DNA of 64,000 bases from Thiohalomonas denitrificans (GTDB lineage: Bacteria; Pseudomonadota; Gammaproteobacteria; Thiohalomonadales; Thiohalomonadaceae), in assembly GCF_900102855.1 (NCBI RefSeq), contig NZ_FMWD01000006.1, positions 223,416 to 287,415 of the forward strand, given 5' to 3'. A program made the translations under genes and the position numbers. The notes below the pieces were generated by a model. That model had not been told where the DNA came from, searched no databases, and saw only the letters and a program-made list of their open reading frames with translations. Shown here piece by piece: positions 53,367-61,915 of this stretch; within the stretch, counting starts at the first letter, position 1; every line of letters begins with the position of its first letter.

Positions 53367-53819
53367 CTTGCGCAATGATCAACGGTCCATGGTGGAGTTA
53401 CGGGCCATTTTGAGGTTCGTTGGGAGACAACGTCAAATAAAGATTTCGTCACCTTCGAATGCAGGTGGCGATAGTATTGCCCCGGAGAACGTGGCATGAA
53501 TACTTCCGAAAGTTTCTTTGCTTGCAAGTCAGATTACTCGAACAACGGCAGAATATGAAACACTTTTGCCAATGAACACAGCCCAGTGGTATTGCGTCCC
53601 CCAGCGCCTCCACGCCCAAAGCGATGAGCCGTTGCCGTATCCTATTTCCCAGCTTCCCTCCTGCCTGTTCACTCGGCAAAAACTCACCGTCATGGACCTT
53701 TTCGGGCGGAACAGTGTACGACCGAACGCACCGTGCCACATCCGCGCCTCTTGGTATGGATTGACACCGGCACAACAGAGCCCACATATTGGAGCCACCG
53801 ATGAAAAGGAGCCACACTG
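53367..53819. other. intergenic region between the kinase and the XRE gene
   Basis: About 450 bases between divergent genes. Open frames on both strands lack ribosome sites and family character. Promoters for both genes should lie here, but none can be marked with confidence. AAGGAG at the right end is the ribosome site of the XRE gene. Confidence 0.5.
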
Positions 53820-54647
53820 ATGCGACTCAGGGATCTTCGCACCCAGCAGGGGATGACCCAGGAAGAGTTGGCGACGCGCCTCGGTACAGAGCCGGGAAAC
53901 ATCGCCCGCTGGGAGAGCGGTGACGCCCTATTGAGCGTCCGCCAGGCGAAGGACCTGTGCATGGTGCTGCATTGTACGGTGGAAGAGCTGCTCGGCTGGG
54001 AGATCGAGCCCGAGGAGTGGGCGGAGACACCGTTCGCCGTCACCGATACCGGCACCCCTTACGGTACCCTCACCATAGAAACCACCGTCGGCCACCGCGA
54101 ATTCCCCATCGACGAACGGGCACGGGAATCGCTCCTGGAACAACTCGAACCACGCAAGCCCCTGCACGCCGAAGGCACCCCGGATGGTTGGCTCTACGCC
54201 TGGACGCTGAACAACAGAATCCTGCTGCTCAATCCCACCTTCGTCAGGAACATCGAGTTGACAGGGGATGACGTCGAAGCGATGCCTGGGTTTGAACACC
54301 CCGAAGTCTATCGGGCACTGGATGGCTGGGGCCACGAAGCGATCACCGGCCAAGTCCGAAAAGCCTGCGAAAAGCTGATTGCGGAACTCGGCGAAGCACG
54401 AGCCCTACAACTGGCCACCGACTTGCGGGTGACCTACGACAACGGAGAAGACGAGTGTAGCTACCTCAATGAAGAGGTCGTTCCGGACCTGTTTGCCCTC
54501 GAGTTCGGACACGCCCATGTACCACGCACTGCGTTCGTGGAGCTGGTGCAAGAGGGTCAGTATCGCTCGCGGTTCGTGAATCTGGAGCATGTGGTCGCCA
54601 TCGAAATCCCGGCTGAACGCTACCACCGGTTGAGCGTTGTAGAGTAG
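53820..54647 (+). CDS. XRE-family regulator with uncharacterised C-terminal domain
   Basis: The 275-residue protein has an N-terminal HTH_3 domain (LRDLRTQQGMTQEELATRLGTEPGNIARWESG) and about 200 residues of an acidic domain that I do not recognise. Fragments of the same gene recur in this window at 56577-56712 and 59395-59465, so this is a multi-copy, mobile or duplicated family. AAGGAG sits 8 bases upstream of the ATG. A short palindrome follows the stop. Confidence 0.85.
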   Translation: MRLRDLRTQQGMTQEELATRLGTEPGNIARWESGDALLSVRQAKDLCMVLHCTVEELLGWEIEPEEWAETPFAVTDTGTPYGTLTIETTVGHREFPIDERARESLLEQLEPRKPLHAEGTPDGWLYAWTLNNRILLLNPTFVRNIELTGDDVEAMPGFEHPEVYRALDGWGHEAITGQVRKACEKLIAELGEARALQLATDLRVTYDNGEDECSYLNEEVVPDLFALEFGHAHVPRTAFVELVQEGQYRSRFVNLEHVVAIEIPAERYHRLSVVE

Positions 54648-54658
54648 CCTGCGCCGGA

Positions 54659-54681
54659 GGGCCGGGGCGTGGCCCCGGCCC
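54659..54681. terminator. bidirectional hairpin between convergent genes
   Basis: GGGCCGGGGC-GTG-GCCCCGGCCC is a perfect 10-bp stem with a 3-base loop. It lies between the stops of the XRE gene (54647) and the YsnF-like gene (54693). There is no T run on either side. Confidence 0.6.
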
Positions 54682-54692
54682 GAATCCGCCGC

Positions 54693-55661
54693 TTAATGGC
54701 GAATGCCGCTTTCCCAGCCGCGATGCACCGCCGGCTTGTAGAAGTCCCATTCAGGGTAGTTGTGGTCCTCCCAGTCCTTTCTCACCTTCGGCTCTACGTT
54801 TCCCCAGTCACCATCACGGTAGTAGGGATCATGACCCACTCGATAGCCGTAACGGTAGGCCGGCAGCACATCTTGATAATCGGCGCCGGTGCCGGAATAC
54901 GCCTTGTTGTAGTCGTCTTGGAATTCCGTCTCGACATTCCGAAATGAGGCCTCTGCTTCGGGACCCAGCTTCTCGACCTCCACCTTCGTCCCGCGAAGCG
55001 TCTCGTGGACAACCTCCTTCCGCTCTTTTTCCTCTTTCGAGATCTCAACCTCCTCTTTGACACGAGCCTCTTTGCCCACCACGGGCTCTTCTCCCTTGGC
55101 ACGCACCTCAAAGGATTGCTCCTTGAAGGCCCCCGTGTCCTTTTCACGCGCCGGTCGGTCGGTCGGATGGCGCTCTACGTGTATATCCTCTTCGTGTAGA
55201 GACACCGACTCCTGCACATTGCGCTCGGTGGGACGGGTATAGATACGGACCCCACCACGGGAGACCGGTCGCGTACCGATCTTGAGTTCCTCCTCGATGC
55301 TTTCGAGTTTTTCCGGCGCCTCCTTCCCTTCCTTCTTGTAAGCAGCGGCCCGCTGGTCGACATCCAGGGCACCGTGGCGATTGAGTATATCGGCCGCGCG
55401 ATCGACCTGGGTGTCATCGGCATCGACCTTCACCAGGTAATCGCCTTCCTTATAGGCGTGCTCACCGTCACCCCCGATCAGCCCCATCTCCCGCAGAAAC
55501 GCGTGCAAACCGCTCTCTTCGGGTCCTGGCTCCTTGGTGAATTCACGGTGGTCCCGTACCTCGATATCGCGGGCAGAGAAGCCCTCATGCATGAGGTCCT
55601 GAGTCGCGCTATCGGCTTTCGCCTTTGATTTAAACAGGCCTAAAAGTGTTTTTGCCGTCAT
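54693..55661 (-). CDS. YsnF/AvaK-like (DUF2382) stress protein
   Basis: The 322-residue protein has an N-terminal region with a heat-induced-stress-type fold (SATQDLMHEGFSARDIEVRDH). A DUF2382 domain follows (EEELKIGTRPVSRGGVRIYTRPTERNVQESVSLHEEDIHVERHP), with an acidic/Arg-rich tail. The last 60 residues (YRYGYRVGHDPYY, GWESGIRH) resemble CsbD/DUF-type stress tails. Such proteins respond to desiccation or osmotic stress. GGAGG precedes the ATG, and it is paired with the next gene. Confidence 0.87.
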   Translation of the reverse strand: MTAKTLLGLFKSKAKADSATQDLMHEGFSARDIEVRDHREFTKEPGPEESGLHAFLREMGLIGGDGEHAYKEGDYLVKVDADDTQVDRAADILNRHGALDVDQRAAAYKKEGKEAPEKLESIEEELKIGTRPVSRGGVRIYTRPTERNVQESVSLHEEDIHVERHPTDRPAREKDTGAFKEQSFEVRAKGEEPVVGKEARVKEEVEISKEEKERKEVVHETLRGTKVEVEKLGPEAEASFRNVETEFQDDYNKAYSGTGADYQDVLPAYRYGYRVGHDPYYRDGDWGNVEPKVRKDWEDHNYPEWDFYKPAVHRGWESGIRH

Positions 55662-55705
55662 GACGTTTCCTCCATGAGACTGGGCGGGCGTTGCCCTCCA
55701 CTAGG

Positions 55706-56266
55706 TCAATGCGGTTGCTGCTTATCCCGTTTCACCGCAACCTCCTCTCTGCGCAACGTGACCTTCTCGGGCCTGCTGCGCTGACTCCGGTGCTTGGTGA
55801 TCCGCACCTCCTCCCGAAGCACCAGTCGTTTCTCGGTTACCACCACCTCCTCGAACAGTGGGATGACCAGCGTTTCCCCGTCATAGTGCGCATCGACAGG
55901 CGTATCCACCTCCTGGTTCACTGCGACGCGCTCGATTGCTATCTCTTCGCCTTCTGTCGGCAGATCGACCCACTCATCATGGGATTCCACCCACTTCTCC
56001 ACCGTCACCCGCTCCTCGTACGGGCGTTTTTCCACCCGCAAGCGCTCTTCCATCACAGGCACGGTGATCGTACTGCCCTCCCCAGCGGTTTCGATGTCAG
56101 CAAAACGGACCGGCAGGAAGTATTCATCGCCGCGAGGCTCCAAGGCATGCACGGGCACCAACAGGCTCCGGTCCTCCACCTCGACAATCCATTGCTCTTC
56201 GCCATTGGTCGGCGGCCCGTTCGCCACCACGCGTCCGTGAATACCGTCCTTGTCGACAACGTCCAT
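55706..56266 (-). CDS. DUF2382 (YsnF-like) stress protein
   Basis: The 186-residue protein has a short PRC-barrel-like N-terminus (IHGRVVANGPP, LLVPVHALEP) and a DUF2382 domain rich in Glu and Val (VPVMEERLRVEKRPYEERVTVEKW, ALVIPLFEEVVV-type block). The ATG at 56266 follows AAGGAG; the ATG at 56320 is upstream of it. The neighbouring YsnF-like gene starts 44 bases after its stop. Confidence 0.87.
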   Translation of the reverse strand: MDVVDKDGIHGRVVANGPPTNGEEQWIVEVEDRSLLVPVHALEPRGDEYFLPVRFADIETAGEGSTITVPVMEERLRVEKRPYEERVTVEKWVESHDEWVDLPTEGEEIAIERVAVNQEVDTPVDAHYDGETLVIPLFEEVVVTEKRLVLREEVRITKHRSQRSRPEKVTLRREEVAVKRDKQQPH

Positions 56267-56539
56267 TTCACACGCTCCTTGAAGAGGTCTTTTTGCTGCC
56301 TCGCCATGGCCATGAGTCAAGCACCAACCGGTGCCTTAAAACATTGTGTTCATTACTGAACTGGGCAGTAATTGCAAGGGCGAGCTGATGTACGCCGACG
56401 TCACCGAAGTGATCGGCTCAGTTCGCCGGCAGGAAGGAAAACCGGATTGTGGGTGCATGGCGATCCGGAAATGGCGAGCGCGCCACTTCCGAGTATTCAG
56501 CCGTAAATTTTCGAAGGGAGCGAGAAGCGACCGCGGGGG

Positions 56540-56569
56540 TACCATCGGATTTGTGGGTTATGCAAGAGA
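56540..56569. repeat. dispersed short repeat D, copy 1
   Basis: TACCATCGGATTTGTGGGTT and the following ATGCAAGAGAA match 60199-60228 with few changes. The two copies sit next to a fragment of the XRE family here and after the toxin gene there. Confidence 0.7.
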
Positions 56570-56576
56570 AAAGGCT

Positions 56577-56712
56577 GACACGCCGTAACGCGCACTGTGT
56601 TCGGAGCTGGCAAATGAGGATGATTACCGCTCGCGGTTCGTGAATCTGGAGCATGTGGTCGCCATCGAAATCCCGGCCGAGCGCTACCACCGGCTGAGCG
56701 TTGTGGAATAGA
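56577..56712 (+). pseudogene. 3' fragment of the XRE-family gene
   Basis: The DNA is about 85-90% identical to the last 130 bases of the XRE gene at 53820-54647: CGCTCGCGGTTCGTGAATCT, GAGCATGTGGTCGCCATCGA, and the ending ACCACCGGCTGAGCGTTGTG with a stop. The 5' end is missing. The left edge touches repeat D. Confidence 0.85.
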
Positions 56713-56715
56713 CCG

Positions 56716-56758
56716 GCTACTTAGTACCGGGGTCCGGAATTTAATCGACTCTGACCAA
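56716..56758. repeat. dispersed short repeat C, copy 1
   Basis: GCTACTTAGTACCGGGGTCC and GGAATTTAATCGACTCTGACC match 63312-63353 across about 42 bases. Both copies end in CTCTGACC, as in many decayed transposon ends of this type. Confidence 0.65.
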
Positions 56759-56840
56759 CTCTGACCCGATCGTTCGATAGCCAGGAGTGCTGAGGGCGAC
56801 CTCCTGGCTATCAAGCGACCTAAGCTCGATTCGGCCTCTA

Positions 56841-57113
56841 TCAGGCGTCGTACTCGCCGGCTGGTTCGGCCTTCACGGGCGGCCTTTCGAGTCCGGCCTC
56901 CTGAAAGATCGACGAAACCTCGGGATCGGCAATGAACCTATCATAGCCCTCCGTCTCCCAATCGAACTCCACCCACACACGGCTGGGGTCGTCGGGATCG
57001 CGGAAAACTCGCGAACCCCTGGACCCGTACTCCTTCCTCTTCTCGGCGGCTTTTGTGGAGAATGTCTTTATGAACCGATCGAAGTCGGCGACCTTTGTAG
57101 TGGCAAGAATCAT
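56841..57113 (-). CDS. small antibiotic-monooxygenase-fold (ABM/Dabb-like) protein
   Basis: A 90-residue protein begins at the ATG at 57113 after AAGGAGGGGAC. It has an alpha/beta fold pattern (ILATTKVADFDRFIKTF, SRVFRDPDDPSRVWVEFDWE, FIADPEVSSIFQEAG) as in ABM/ferredoxin-like stress proteins. The larger frame reaching 57389 is a shadow. No catalytic residue can be named. Confidence 0.75.
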   Translation of the reverse strand: MILATTKVADFDRFIKTFSTKAAEKRKEYGSRGSRVFRDPDDPSRVWVEFDWETEGYDRFIADPEVSSIFQEAGLERPPVKAEPAGEYDA

Positions 57114-57588
57114 GTCCCCTCCTTGGTCCGCTGTGACCAGTATGATTAGACGAAGAATAGGCACCCTTTTTGCCCGGTTCCAGCGGTCTTTGCCTTCGGC
57201 ATGCGTATTGCCGAAATCTTTCGCATAGCGGCCCCTAGCGCGGCAGGGCAGCGTCAGACCGCAACCTGTCAGTACTGGTGGCTTTCCAGGCCGTAGGCGG
57301 GACCGGTTCAATTGTGCTGTGCAGGCGGACGAAGTGATGTAACAACCGTAAGCGTCGGCCCATTTTCGGCCCACTTCTGTTCCCGGCAAGCCCGTTCGAC
57401 TAAACTACTCTCCGATTCTCTCCTTTCCTGTTCTGCCGGAGGCTCGATGGACATTGTCATCAGCGCCGGCCTGCATCAGCACTAGACCGTACGCGGTCGG
57501 GCTGCAGGCGGCCCATCTCAACAAAACACCGTCACTTTGGCGGCGTGTTCGCGCGCCGTTCCGAATCCTGTTGAGAGGATGACCTGCC
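57114..57588. other. intergenic region upstream of rsgA
   Basis: This holds no recognisable gene. A very short frame at 57447-57485 (12 codons, beginning MDIVISAGLHQH, with GGAGG 6 bases upstream) could be a leader peptide or chance. Confidence 0.4.
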
Positions 57589-58650
57589 ATGTCTATCGAT
57601 TTCACTGCGCTTCAGCCGCTGGGTTGGAGCAATGCCTTTTCCACTCAGCTCTCGCTGGAACAAATGGACAGCTCCCGTGCCGCGCGGGTTACCGGCGTGG
57701 AGCGGGGCAGCTACCTGGTCGATGCCGGCTCGGAGCCCTTTGCGGCTACTCTCGCCAGTCGCTTTCGCCACACACACACCGCACCCGAGGATTTGCCGAC
57801 CGTCGGTGACTGGGTCCTGCTGGAACTCGAGTCGCCGCTGATAGTGGACCGGCTCAAGCGTCGGAGCCTGATCGCGCGACGGATGGCGGGTGGAACCGAA
57901 AGTCAGCCCATCGCGGCCAACATCGATCTGATGGTGATCGTCAGCGGGCTGGATGGCGAGTTCAATCTGCATCGTATCGAGCGCTACCTGGTGATCGCCG
58001 CACAGGCCGAGGTCATGCCGCTGGTGCTCCTGACCAAGGCCGACTGTGTCGACGAGCCGGAATCCTTCGTCGCGATGGTTCAAAGCCGCATGGAAGATGG
58101 CGAGGTGCTTGCGGTGAATACACTCTCCGACCCGCTGTCGCAGCGTCTCGCTCACTTTCTGGCACCCGGAACCACCCTGGTGGTGGTCGGCTCCTCCGGC
58201 GTAGGCAAGTCAACACTGGTCAACAATCTCGCAGGTGTTTCGCTCCAGGCCACCAGGAGCATACGCAAGGATTCGAAGGGCCGGCATACCACCACCTCAC
58301 GCACGCTGATCCGGCTACCCGGCGGGGCCTGCATCATCGACGTACCGGGAATGCGTGAGGTGGGGTTGGCTCCGGTGGACGGCGCGGTTGCCCGACAGTT
58401 TCGGACCATTGGGGAATTGGCTGAGTACTGCCGGTTCGCCGATTGCAGCCACGAGGATGAGCCCGGTTGTGCGGTGCGACAGGCAGTGGACCGGGGTGAA
58501 ATCGATCCTGATGAGTGGGACCACTACCTGAAGCTGAAGGCCGAGGAACGTCACAACGTCGCCGACCATCAACGCCGACGCCGGGAACGCGTGTTCGGCA
58601 AGATGGTCCGCGAGGTGATGGATATTAAACGCAGGACCGGGCGACGGTAG
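57589..58650 (+). CDS. rsgA: ribosome small subunit-dependent GTPase A
   Basis: The 353-residue circularly permuted GTPase assists late 30S maturation. It shows an N-terminal OB domain, then G4 (LLTKADC), G1 (GSSGVGKSTL at residues 201-210), a G3-like DVPGMRE and a C-terminal zinc motif (CRFADCSHEDEPGC). G4 reads T-K-A-D rather than N-K-A-D, a small deviation. No partner gene is adjacent. Confidence 0.95.
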   Translation: MSIDFTALQPLGWSNAFSTQLSLEQMDSSRAARVTGVERGSYLVDAGSEPFAATLASRFRHTHTAPEDLPTVGDWVLLELESPLIVDRLKRRSLIARRMAGGTESQPIAANIDLMVIVSGLDGEFNLHRIERYLVIAAQAEVMPLVLLTKADCVDEPESFVAMVQSRMEDGEVLAVNTLSDPLSQRLAHFLAPGTTLVVVGSSGVGKSTLVNNLAGVSLQATRSIRKDSKGRHTTTSRTLIRLPGGACIIDVPGMREVGLAPVDGAVARQFRTIGELAEYCRFADCSHEDEPGCAVRQAVDRGEIDPDEWDHYLKLKAEERHNVADHQRRRRERVFGKMVREVMDIKRRTGRR

Positions 58651-58971
58651 GCCGATACAGGAGGCTCCAATGCTTCCCGCAGCAGATAGAGCATCCACTT
58701 CGATTCCCGCGGGCGAAAGGATTAAAACCTTGCAGGTGCTGTGCTCGTCTTCGCCATCGCATTAGTGCGGCCCAGACGGTCCAGACAGAGAGGACCACAG
58801 TCGAAGGATGTGGGTCTAGTCCGATATTTTGAACCGGGGATAGACCACGCATGAAACCTTCCAGCGGCTAAAATAAATCGAGCGCGTGCCTGATTTTGTG
58901 TGCTCGCGAAGTCGGGTTCACGCCTGCCCGGAGGGGAAAGAGCGCTTCGCAAACGATGAAGGGATGCGGAT
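58651..58971. other. intergenic region, no gene seen
   Basis: About 320 bases between rsgA and the SnoaL-like gene. Short frames on both strands show no family features. The right end carries a GGGATGCGGAT ribosome site for the next gene. Confidence 0.4.
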
Positions 58972-59307
58972 ATGCCAGAGTCAACTCAATCGGTCGTTGA
59001 GCACCATGTTCGGGCTTTCAGCGAGGGTCTTGAGCCAGTTATGGAAGACTTCACCGACGAATCGGTTCTCATTACAAACGATGATACATATCGTGGTCTC
59101 GACCAAATTCGGGGGTTCTTCAAGACGATGATCGAGAATCTTCCAGAGGGGTTCGAGGATGCCGTTGTCATGCGACGTCAGGAAGTTCAGGGTGAACTCG
59201 CGTTTCTCCTCTGGGACGCGAAACCCTGGTATCCGTTCTGCGCGGATACGCTGGTGGTCCGCAACGGCAAGATTCTGTATCACACGTTTGCCACGCAGGC
59301 TCCATAG
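58972..59307 (+). CDS. SnoaL/NTF2-like domain protein
   Basis: The 111-residue protein has an NTF2-like fold: SVVEHHVRAFSEGLEPVMEDFTDESVLIT, then YRGLDQIRGFF and VVRNGKILYHTF. SnoaL-like proteins bind small ligands or catalyse isomerisations; nothing here narrows it down. A hairpin terminator follows the stop. Confidence 0.82.
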   Translation: MPESTQSVVEHHVRAFSEGLEPVMEDFTDESVLITNDDTYRGLDQIRGFFKTMIENLPEGFEDAVVMRRQEVQGELAFLLWDAKPWYPFCADTLVVRNGKILYHTFATQAP

Positions 59308-59316
59308 TGCCCGCGG

Positions 59317-59348
59317 AACCGGGGGCTGACTGAAGCGCCCCCGGTTTT
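59317..59348 (+). terminator. intrinsic terminator after the SnoaL-like gene
   Basis: AACCGGGGGC and GCCCCCGGTT form a 10-bp stem with a 10-base loop, followed by TTCC. It begins 10 bases after the stop. Confidence 0.7.
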
Positions 59349-59394
59349 CCGATAAGCACTTGTTAATGGTGTCAGAGTCAATTCAACCGTGCAT

Positions 59395-59465
59395 CGGTTG
59401 GTGCACGAACCGATCACCGGGAAAGTCCGCAAGGCGGCGTAAGGCTGATTGCAACTCAAGCCCTG
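59395..59465 (+). pseudogene. internal fragment of the XRE-family gene
   Basis: The DNA resembles the middle of the XRE gene near 54325-54410 (GATCACCGG, AAGTCCGCAAGG against AAGTCCGAAAAG, AGGCTGATTGC against AGCTGATTGC). The reading frame is broken by a stop. It is the third trace of this gene in 6 kb. Confidence 0.55.
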
Positions 59466-59525
59466 GCAGGGTTCCCGTGATAAGCTTTTTCTTCTAATCT
59501 CAGGTAATTCTTTTCGGAAACCGGC

Positions 59526-59816
59526 ATGAAACGACAGCGCGCCCTTCAACTGCTTTCTTGCAGCAAGCCGGAATTGCAGGCCCGCTTCGGCGTTACCCGG
59601 CTGGCCCTTTTTGGCTCAACGGCGCGCGATACAGCGGGCAGAGAAAGCGATGTGGACGTCCTGGTGGACTTCGACGGGCCCGCCACGTCCGACCGCTATT
59701 TCGGAGTGCAGTTTTACTTAGAAGACCTGCTCGGCTGCCCCGTAGACCTGGTCACTGAAAAGGCACTACGTCCGGAATTACGCCCGTATATCGAACAGGA
59801 ACGGGTTAATGTCTGA
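59526..59816 (+). CDS. mntA: MntA-type nucleotidyltransferase antitoxin
   Basis: The 96-residue protein belongs to the minimal nucleotidyltransferase family. The GS-x10-D-x-D signature is exact (GSTARDTAGRESDVDVLVDF). In this type of module the antitoxin adds AMP residues to the HepT toxin and silences it. The last 8 bases overlap the start of hepT, which suggests translational coupling. Confidence 0.9.
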   Translation: MKRQRALQLLSCSKPELQARFGVTRLALFGSTARDTAGRESDVDVLVDFDGPATSDRYFGVQFYLEDLLGCPVDLVTEKALRPELRPYIEQERVNV

Positions 59817-60171
59817 AACATCGAAGCGCGAGTGGTCTTTTTACCTCGACGATATGATCGCCTTCTCAGAGAAGGTGCTCGCCTATAGCAACGGTCTCGA
59901 CCAAAAAAGCTTCATCGCCACTGGTCTCAATTACGATGCCACTTTGCGCAATCTCGAACTGATTGGCGAAGCTGCGACCCATATACCGAACGAGATCCGC
60001 TCCGCTCACCCGGAGATCCCATGGCGGATGATTATCGCCACCCGAAACCGCTTGATTCACGGCTACCTCGGCATAGACGACGATACGGTCTGGAGCATCG
60101 TTCAGGACGACATCCCACCCCTGCTGGCCCGGCTAAAGTTGTTCCGGGAGCGCCGCGGCAAACGACAATAA
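59809..60171 (+). CDS. hepT: HepT-type (DUF86) toxin
   Basis: The 120-residue HEPN-domain protein has the RNase motif R-x4-H-x-Y (RNRLIHGY). HepT toxins cleave tRNA or other RNA until they are AMPylated by MntA. The alpha-helical pattern (DDMIAFSEKVLAYS, LRNLELIGEAATHIPNEIRS) is typical. It overlaps mntA by 8 bases. Confidence 0.92.
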   Translation: MSETSKREWSFYLDDMIAFSEKVLAYSNGLDQKSFIATGLNYDATLRNLELIGEAATHIPNEIRSAHPEIPWRMIIATRNRLIHGYLGIDDDTVWSIVQDDIPPLLARLKLFRERRGKRQ

Positions 60172-60198
60172 CTGGGATTGTGACCGCCAACCGGGCGC

Positions 60199-60228
60199 TA
60201 CCGTCGGATTTGTGGGTTATGCAAGAAG
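60199..60228. repeat. dispersed short repeat D, copy 2
   Basis: TACCGTCGGATTTGTGGGTT followed by ATGCAAGAAGA matches 56540-56569. It sits just after the hepT stop, in a region without a gene. Confidence 0.7.
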
Positions 60229-60395
60229 AAGACCCGACCCCATTCTCGCCTGCGATATTCACTCCAACGCAGAACATCGAACGCCCGCCGGGCTTCGGGT
60301 GGCGCCCGGGAAGCCGGGACGACCGAGAAAAACAGGGTCATCTACACTAGAGCACAGAACCTAAGCTGCCTAAGCTCCAGGCATGGGAGATCAGG

Positions 60396-60764
60396 ATGAT
60401 CGCACACACCACGTTACACGTGAGCGACTACACGAAGTCAAAAGCTTTCTACGTGCAGGCTCTCGCACCGCTCGGTTATCAGAACAACATGGAATATGGC
60501 GAAGCGGCCGGTTTCAACGACGGCAAGAATACCGACTTCTGGATTGAGAGCGAGGATACCGTCGTGCCGACTCACCTCGCTTTCGAGGCACACAGTCGAA
60601 AAGAGGTCGAGGAGTTCTACAAGGCGGCGCTGAATGCTGGCGCAACGGATAACGGTGGTCCCGGCTACCGTGACTACTGGCCGGGCTACTATGCCGCATT
60701 TGTCTATGACCCTGACGGCCATAATATCGAGGCCGTCTGGTACGACTACGAAAAAGTTAGCTAA
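60396..60764 (+). CDS. VOC-family (glyoxalase/dioxygenase fold) protein
   Basis: The 122-residue protein has one glyoxalase-like module: IAHTTLHVSDYTKSKAFYVQALAPLGY at the start and YAAFVYDPDGHNIEAVW at the end. The metal-ligand His and Glu are kept. The reaction is unknown. GGGAGATCAGG precedes the ATG. Confidence 0.9.
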   Translation: MIAHTTLHVSDYTKSKAFYVQALAPLGYQNNMEYGEAAGFNDGKNTDFWIESEDTVVPTHLAFEAHSRKEVEEFYKAALNAGATDNGGPGYRDYWPGYYAAFVYDPDGHNIEAVWYDYEKVS

Positions 60765-60774
60765 TCAGAGCCGT

Positions 60775-61422
60775 TCAGGTGGACGTCTTCTGCCCGAATC
60801 GCCAGGTGCCATCCTGCGTGCGACACGCCTTCGAGCGTCCCTCTGCCTGATCATCACTACTGATCACCTTCGTATGGTAGCGCCGACACAGAAGACCATC
60901 GGATTGGAAGGTCTCGATCGGCGTCAGGCGGAAATCGACCCCGGAGTCCGGATTGCGCCAGCTCACCGTCTGGCCGTCGCGTGCGCTGTCCAGGGCGTGC
61001 GCGGTACAGCTGGCATCTTTCCTATCCATGCTGCGGCCGAGGCTTTTGCCAACAGCGAACCCGGTAATCGCGCCCGCAACCGTCCCCAGTTCCTGGTTGC
61101 CTTCGTTGCGGCCGACCTGATTGCCGACGATGCCACCAAGAATGCCGCCAAAGACCGCTCCGGCGGCTTCACGGTTGCAGGTGCTGCCCTCGATCGCGAT
61201 ATCTCCGTTCGAGACCCGTATCTCCGCCACCGGTCTCTCCTCCCCGTATCGATGGTCACGCGAACCCTCATGCTTGCGACGGTACCCGTGGGCCGGCGCC
61301 CAGGGCGGTGGTCCGTCGCTGTAACCATGGCCAGATTCATCTTTCCAGGGCTCCGCTACCGCGTAGCCGGGTAGAAATAGAACGCCGCTCAGCACCAGCA
61401 TGAAGAGAACGCTCGTTTTCAT
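60775..61422 (-). CDS. glycine-zipper surface protein (RT0821/Lpp0805-like)
   Basis: The 215-residue exported protein has a signal peptide (cleavage after YAVA), an Arg/Tyr/Pro-rich part and a glycine-zipper segment (FGGILGGIVGNQVGRNEGNQELGTVAGAITGFAVG) typical of 17-kDa-antigen-like outer-membrane proteins. Its C-terminal domain has four cysteines. The start at 61422 has GGAAGAG upstream. Confidence 0.87.
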   Translation of the reverse strand: MKTSVLFMLVLSGVLFLPGYAVAEPWKDESGHGYSDGPPPWAPAHGYRRKHEGSRDHRYGEERPVAEIRVSNGDIAIEGSTCNREAAGAVFGGILGGIVGNQVGRNEGNQELGTVAGAITGFAVGKSLGRSMDRKDASCTAHALDSARDGQTVSWRNPDSGVDFRLTPIETFQSDGLLCRRYHTKVISSDDQAEGRSKACRTQDGTWRFGQKTST

Positions 61423-61648
61423 TATTGTTTGCTCTTCCAATAAAAAAACCGGCTCATCCTAGCAAGAAGCAGCGGGCGTCACCGGCACAGATTCACACAA
61501 CGGACGCTCGCCTGATCGGCAGCACACTATAATTGGCTGAACAAACGTAATCAGGCTTGATTTGCCATTCCTCGCTCCCATTTAGAACGACAGGTCCGCT
61601 ACCGGGAGCGGCGGGTCCGTTTATGTTCATGTTCCGGAGGAAAAAACA

Positions 61649-61846
61649 GTGAGCGAAAATCGTGCGGAATTGGTGAAAGAGCGTATCAAACTACAAGAGT
61701 CCCTCAGGGAACACATCGCCAAAAACGGGTTCGACTATCGGGAGTACGTCAATCCGCCTGCGGATAGTTGGGTTGGGCAGTACCAGAAGCGAATCAAAGA
61801 GATCGATGACGTGCTATCGCCAGAACTCCAGTACTGGAAAGGCTGA
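61649..61846 (+). CDS. small hydrophilic protein, unknown
   Basis: A 65-residue protein starts with GTG after a good CCGGAGGAAAAAACA ribosome site. It is helical and charged (ELVKERIKLQESLREHIAKNG) with a YQKRIKEIDDVLSPELQYWKG end. No family recognised. A hairpin follows. Confidence 0.65.
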   Translation: MSENRAELVKERIKLQESLREHIAKNGFDYREYVNPPADSWVGQYQKRIKEIDDVLSPELQYWKG

Positions 61847-61850
61847 GACC

Positions 61851-61886
61851 AAGGCCTCCAGGCCTGACGGATAGGCTTGGAGGTCT
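61851..61886 (+). terminator. terminator-like hairpin
   Basis: AAGGCCTCCA...TGGAGGTCTT with inner GCCT/AGGC forms a stem just after the small gene, followed by TTACTT. Confidence 0.6.
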
Positions 61887-61915
61887 TACTTGATCACCTT
61901 GTGGCGATTTGTGGG

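Noticed and set aside
53518..53820. 100-codon plus-strand frame ending at the XRE start
   Set aside because: No ribosome site, no family character, and it contains the XRE gene's own Shine-Dalgarno region.
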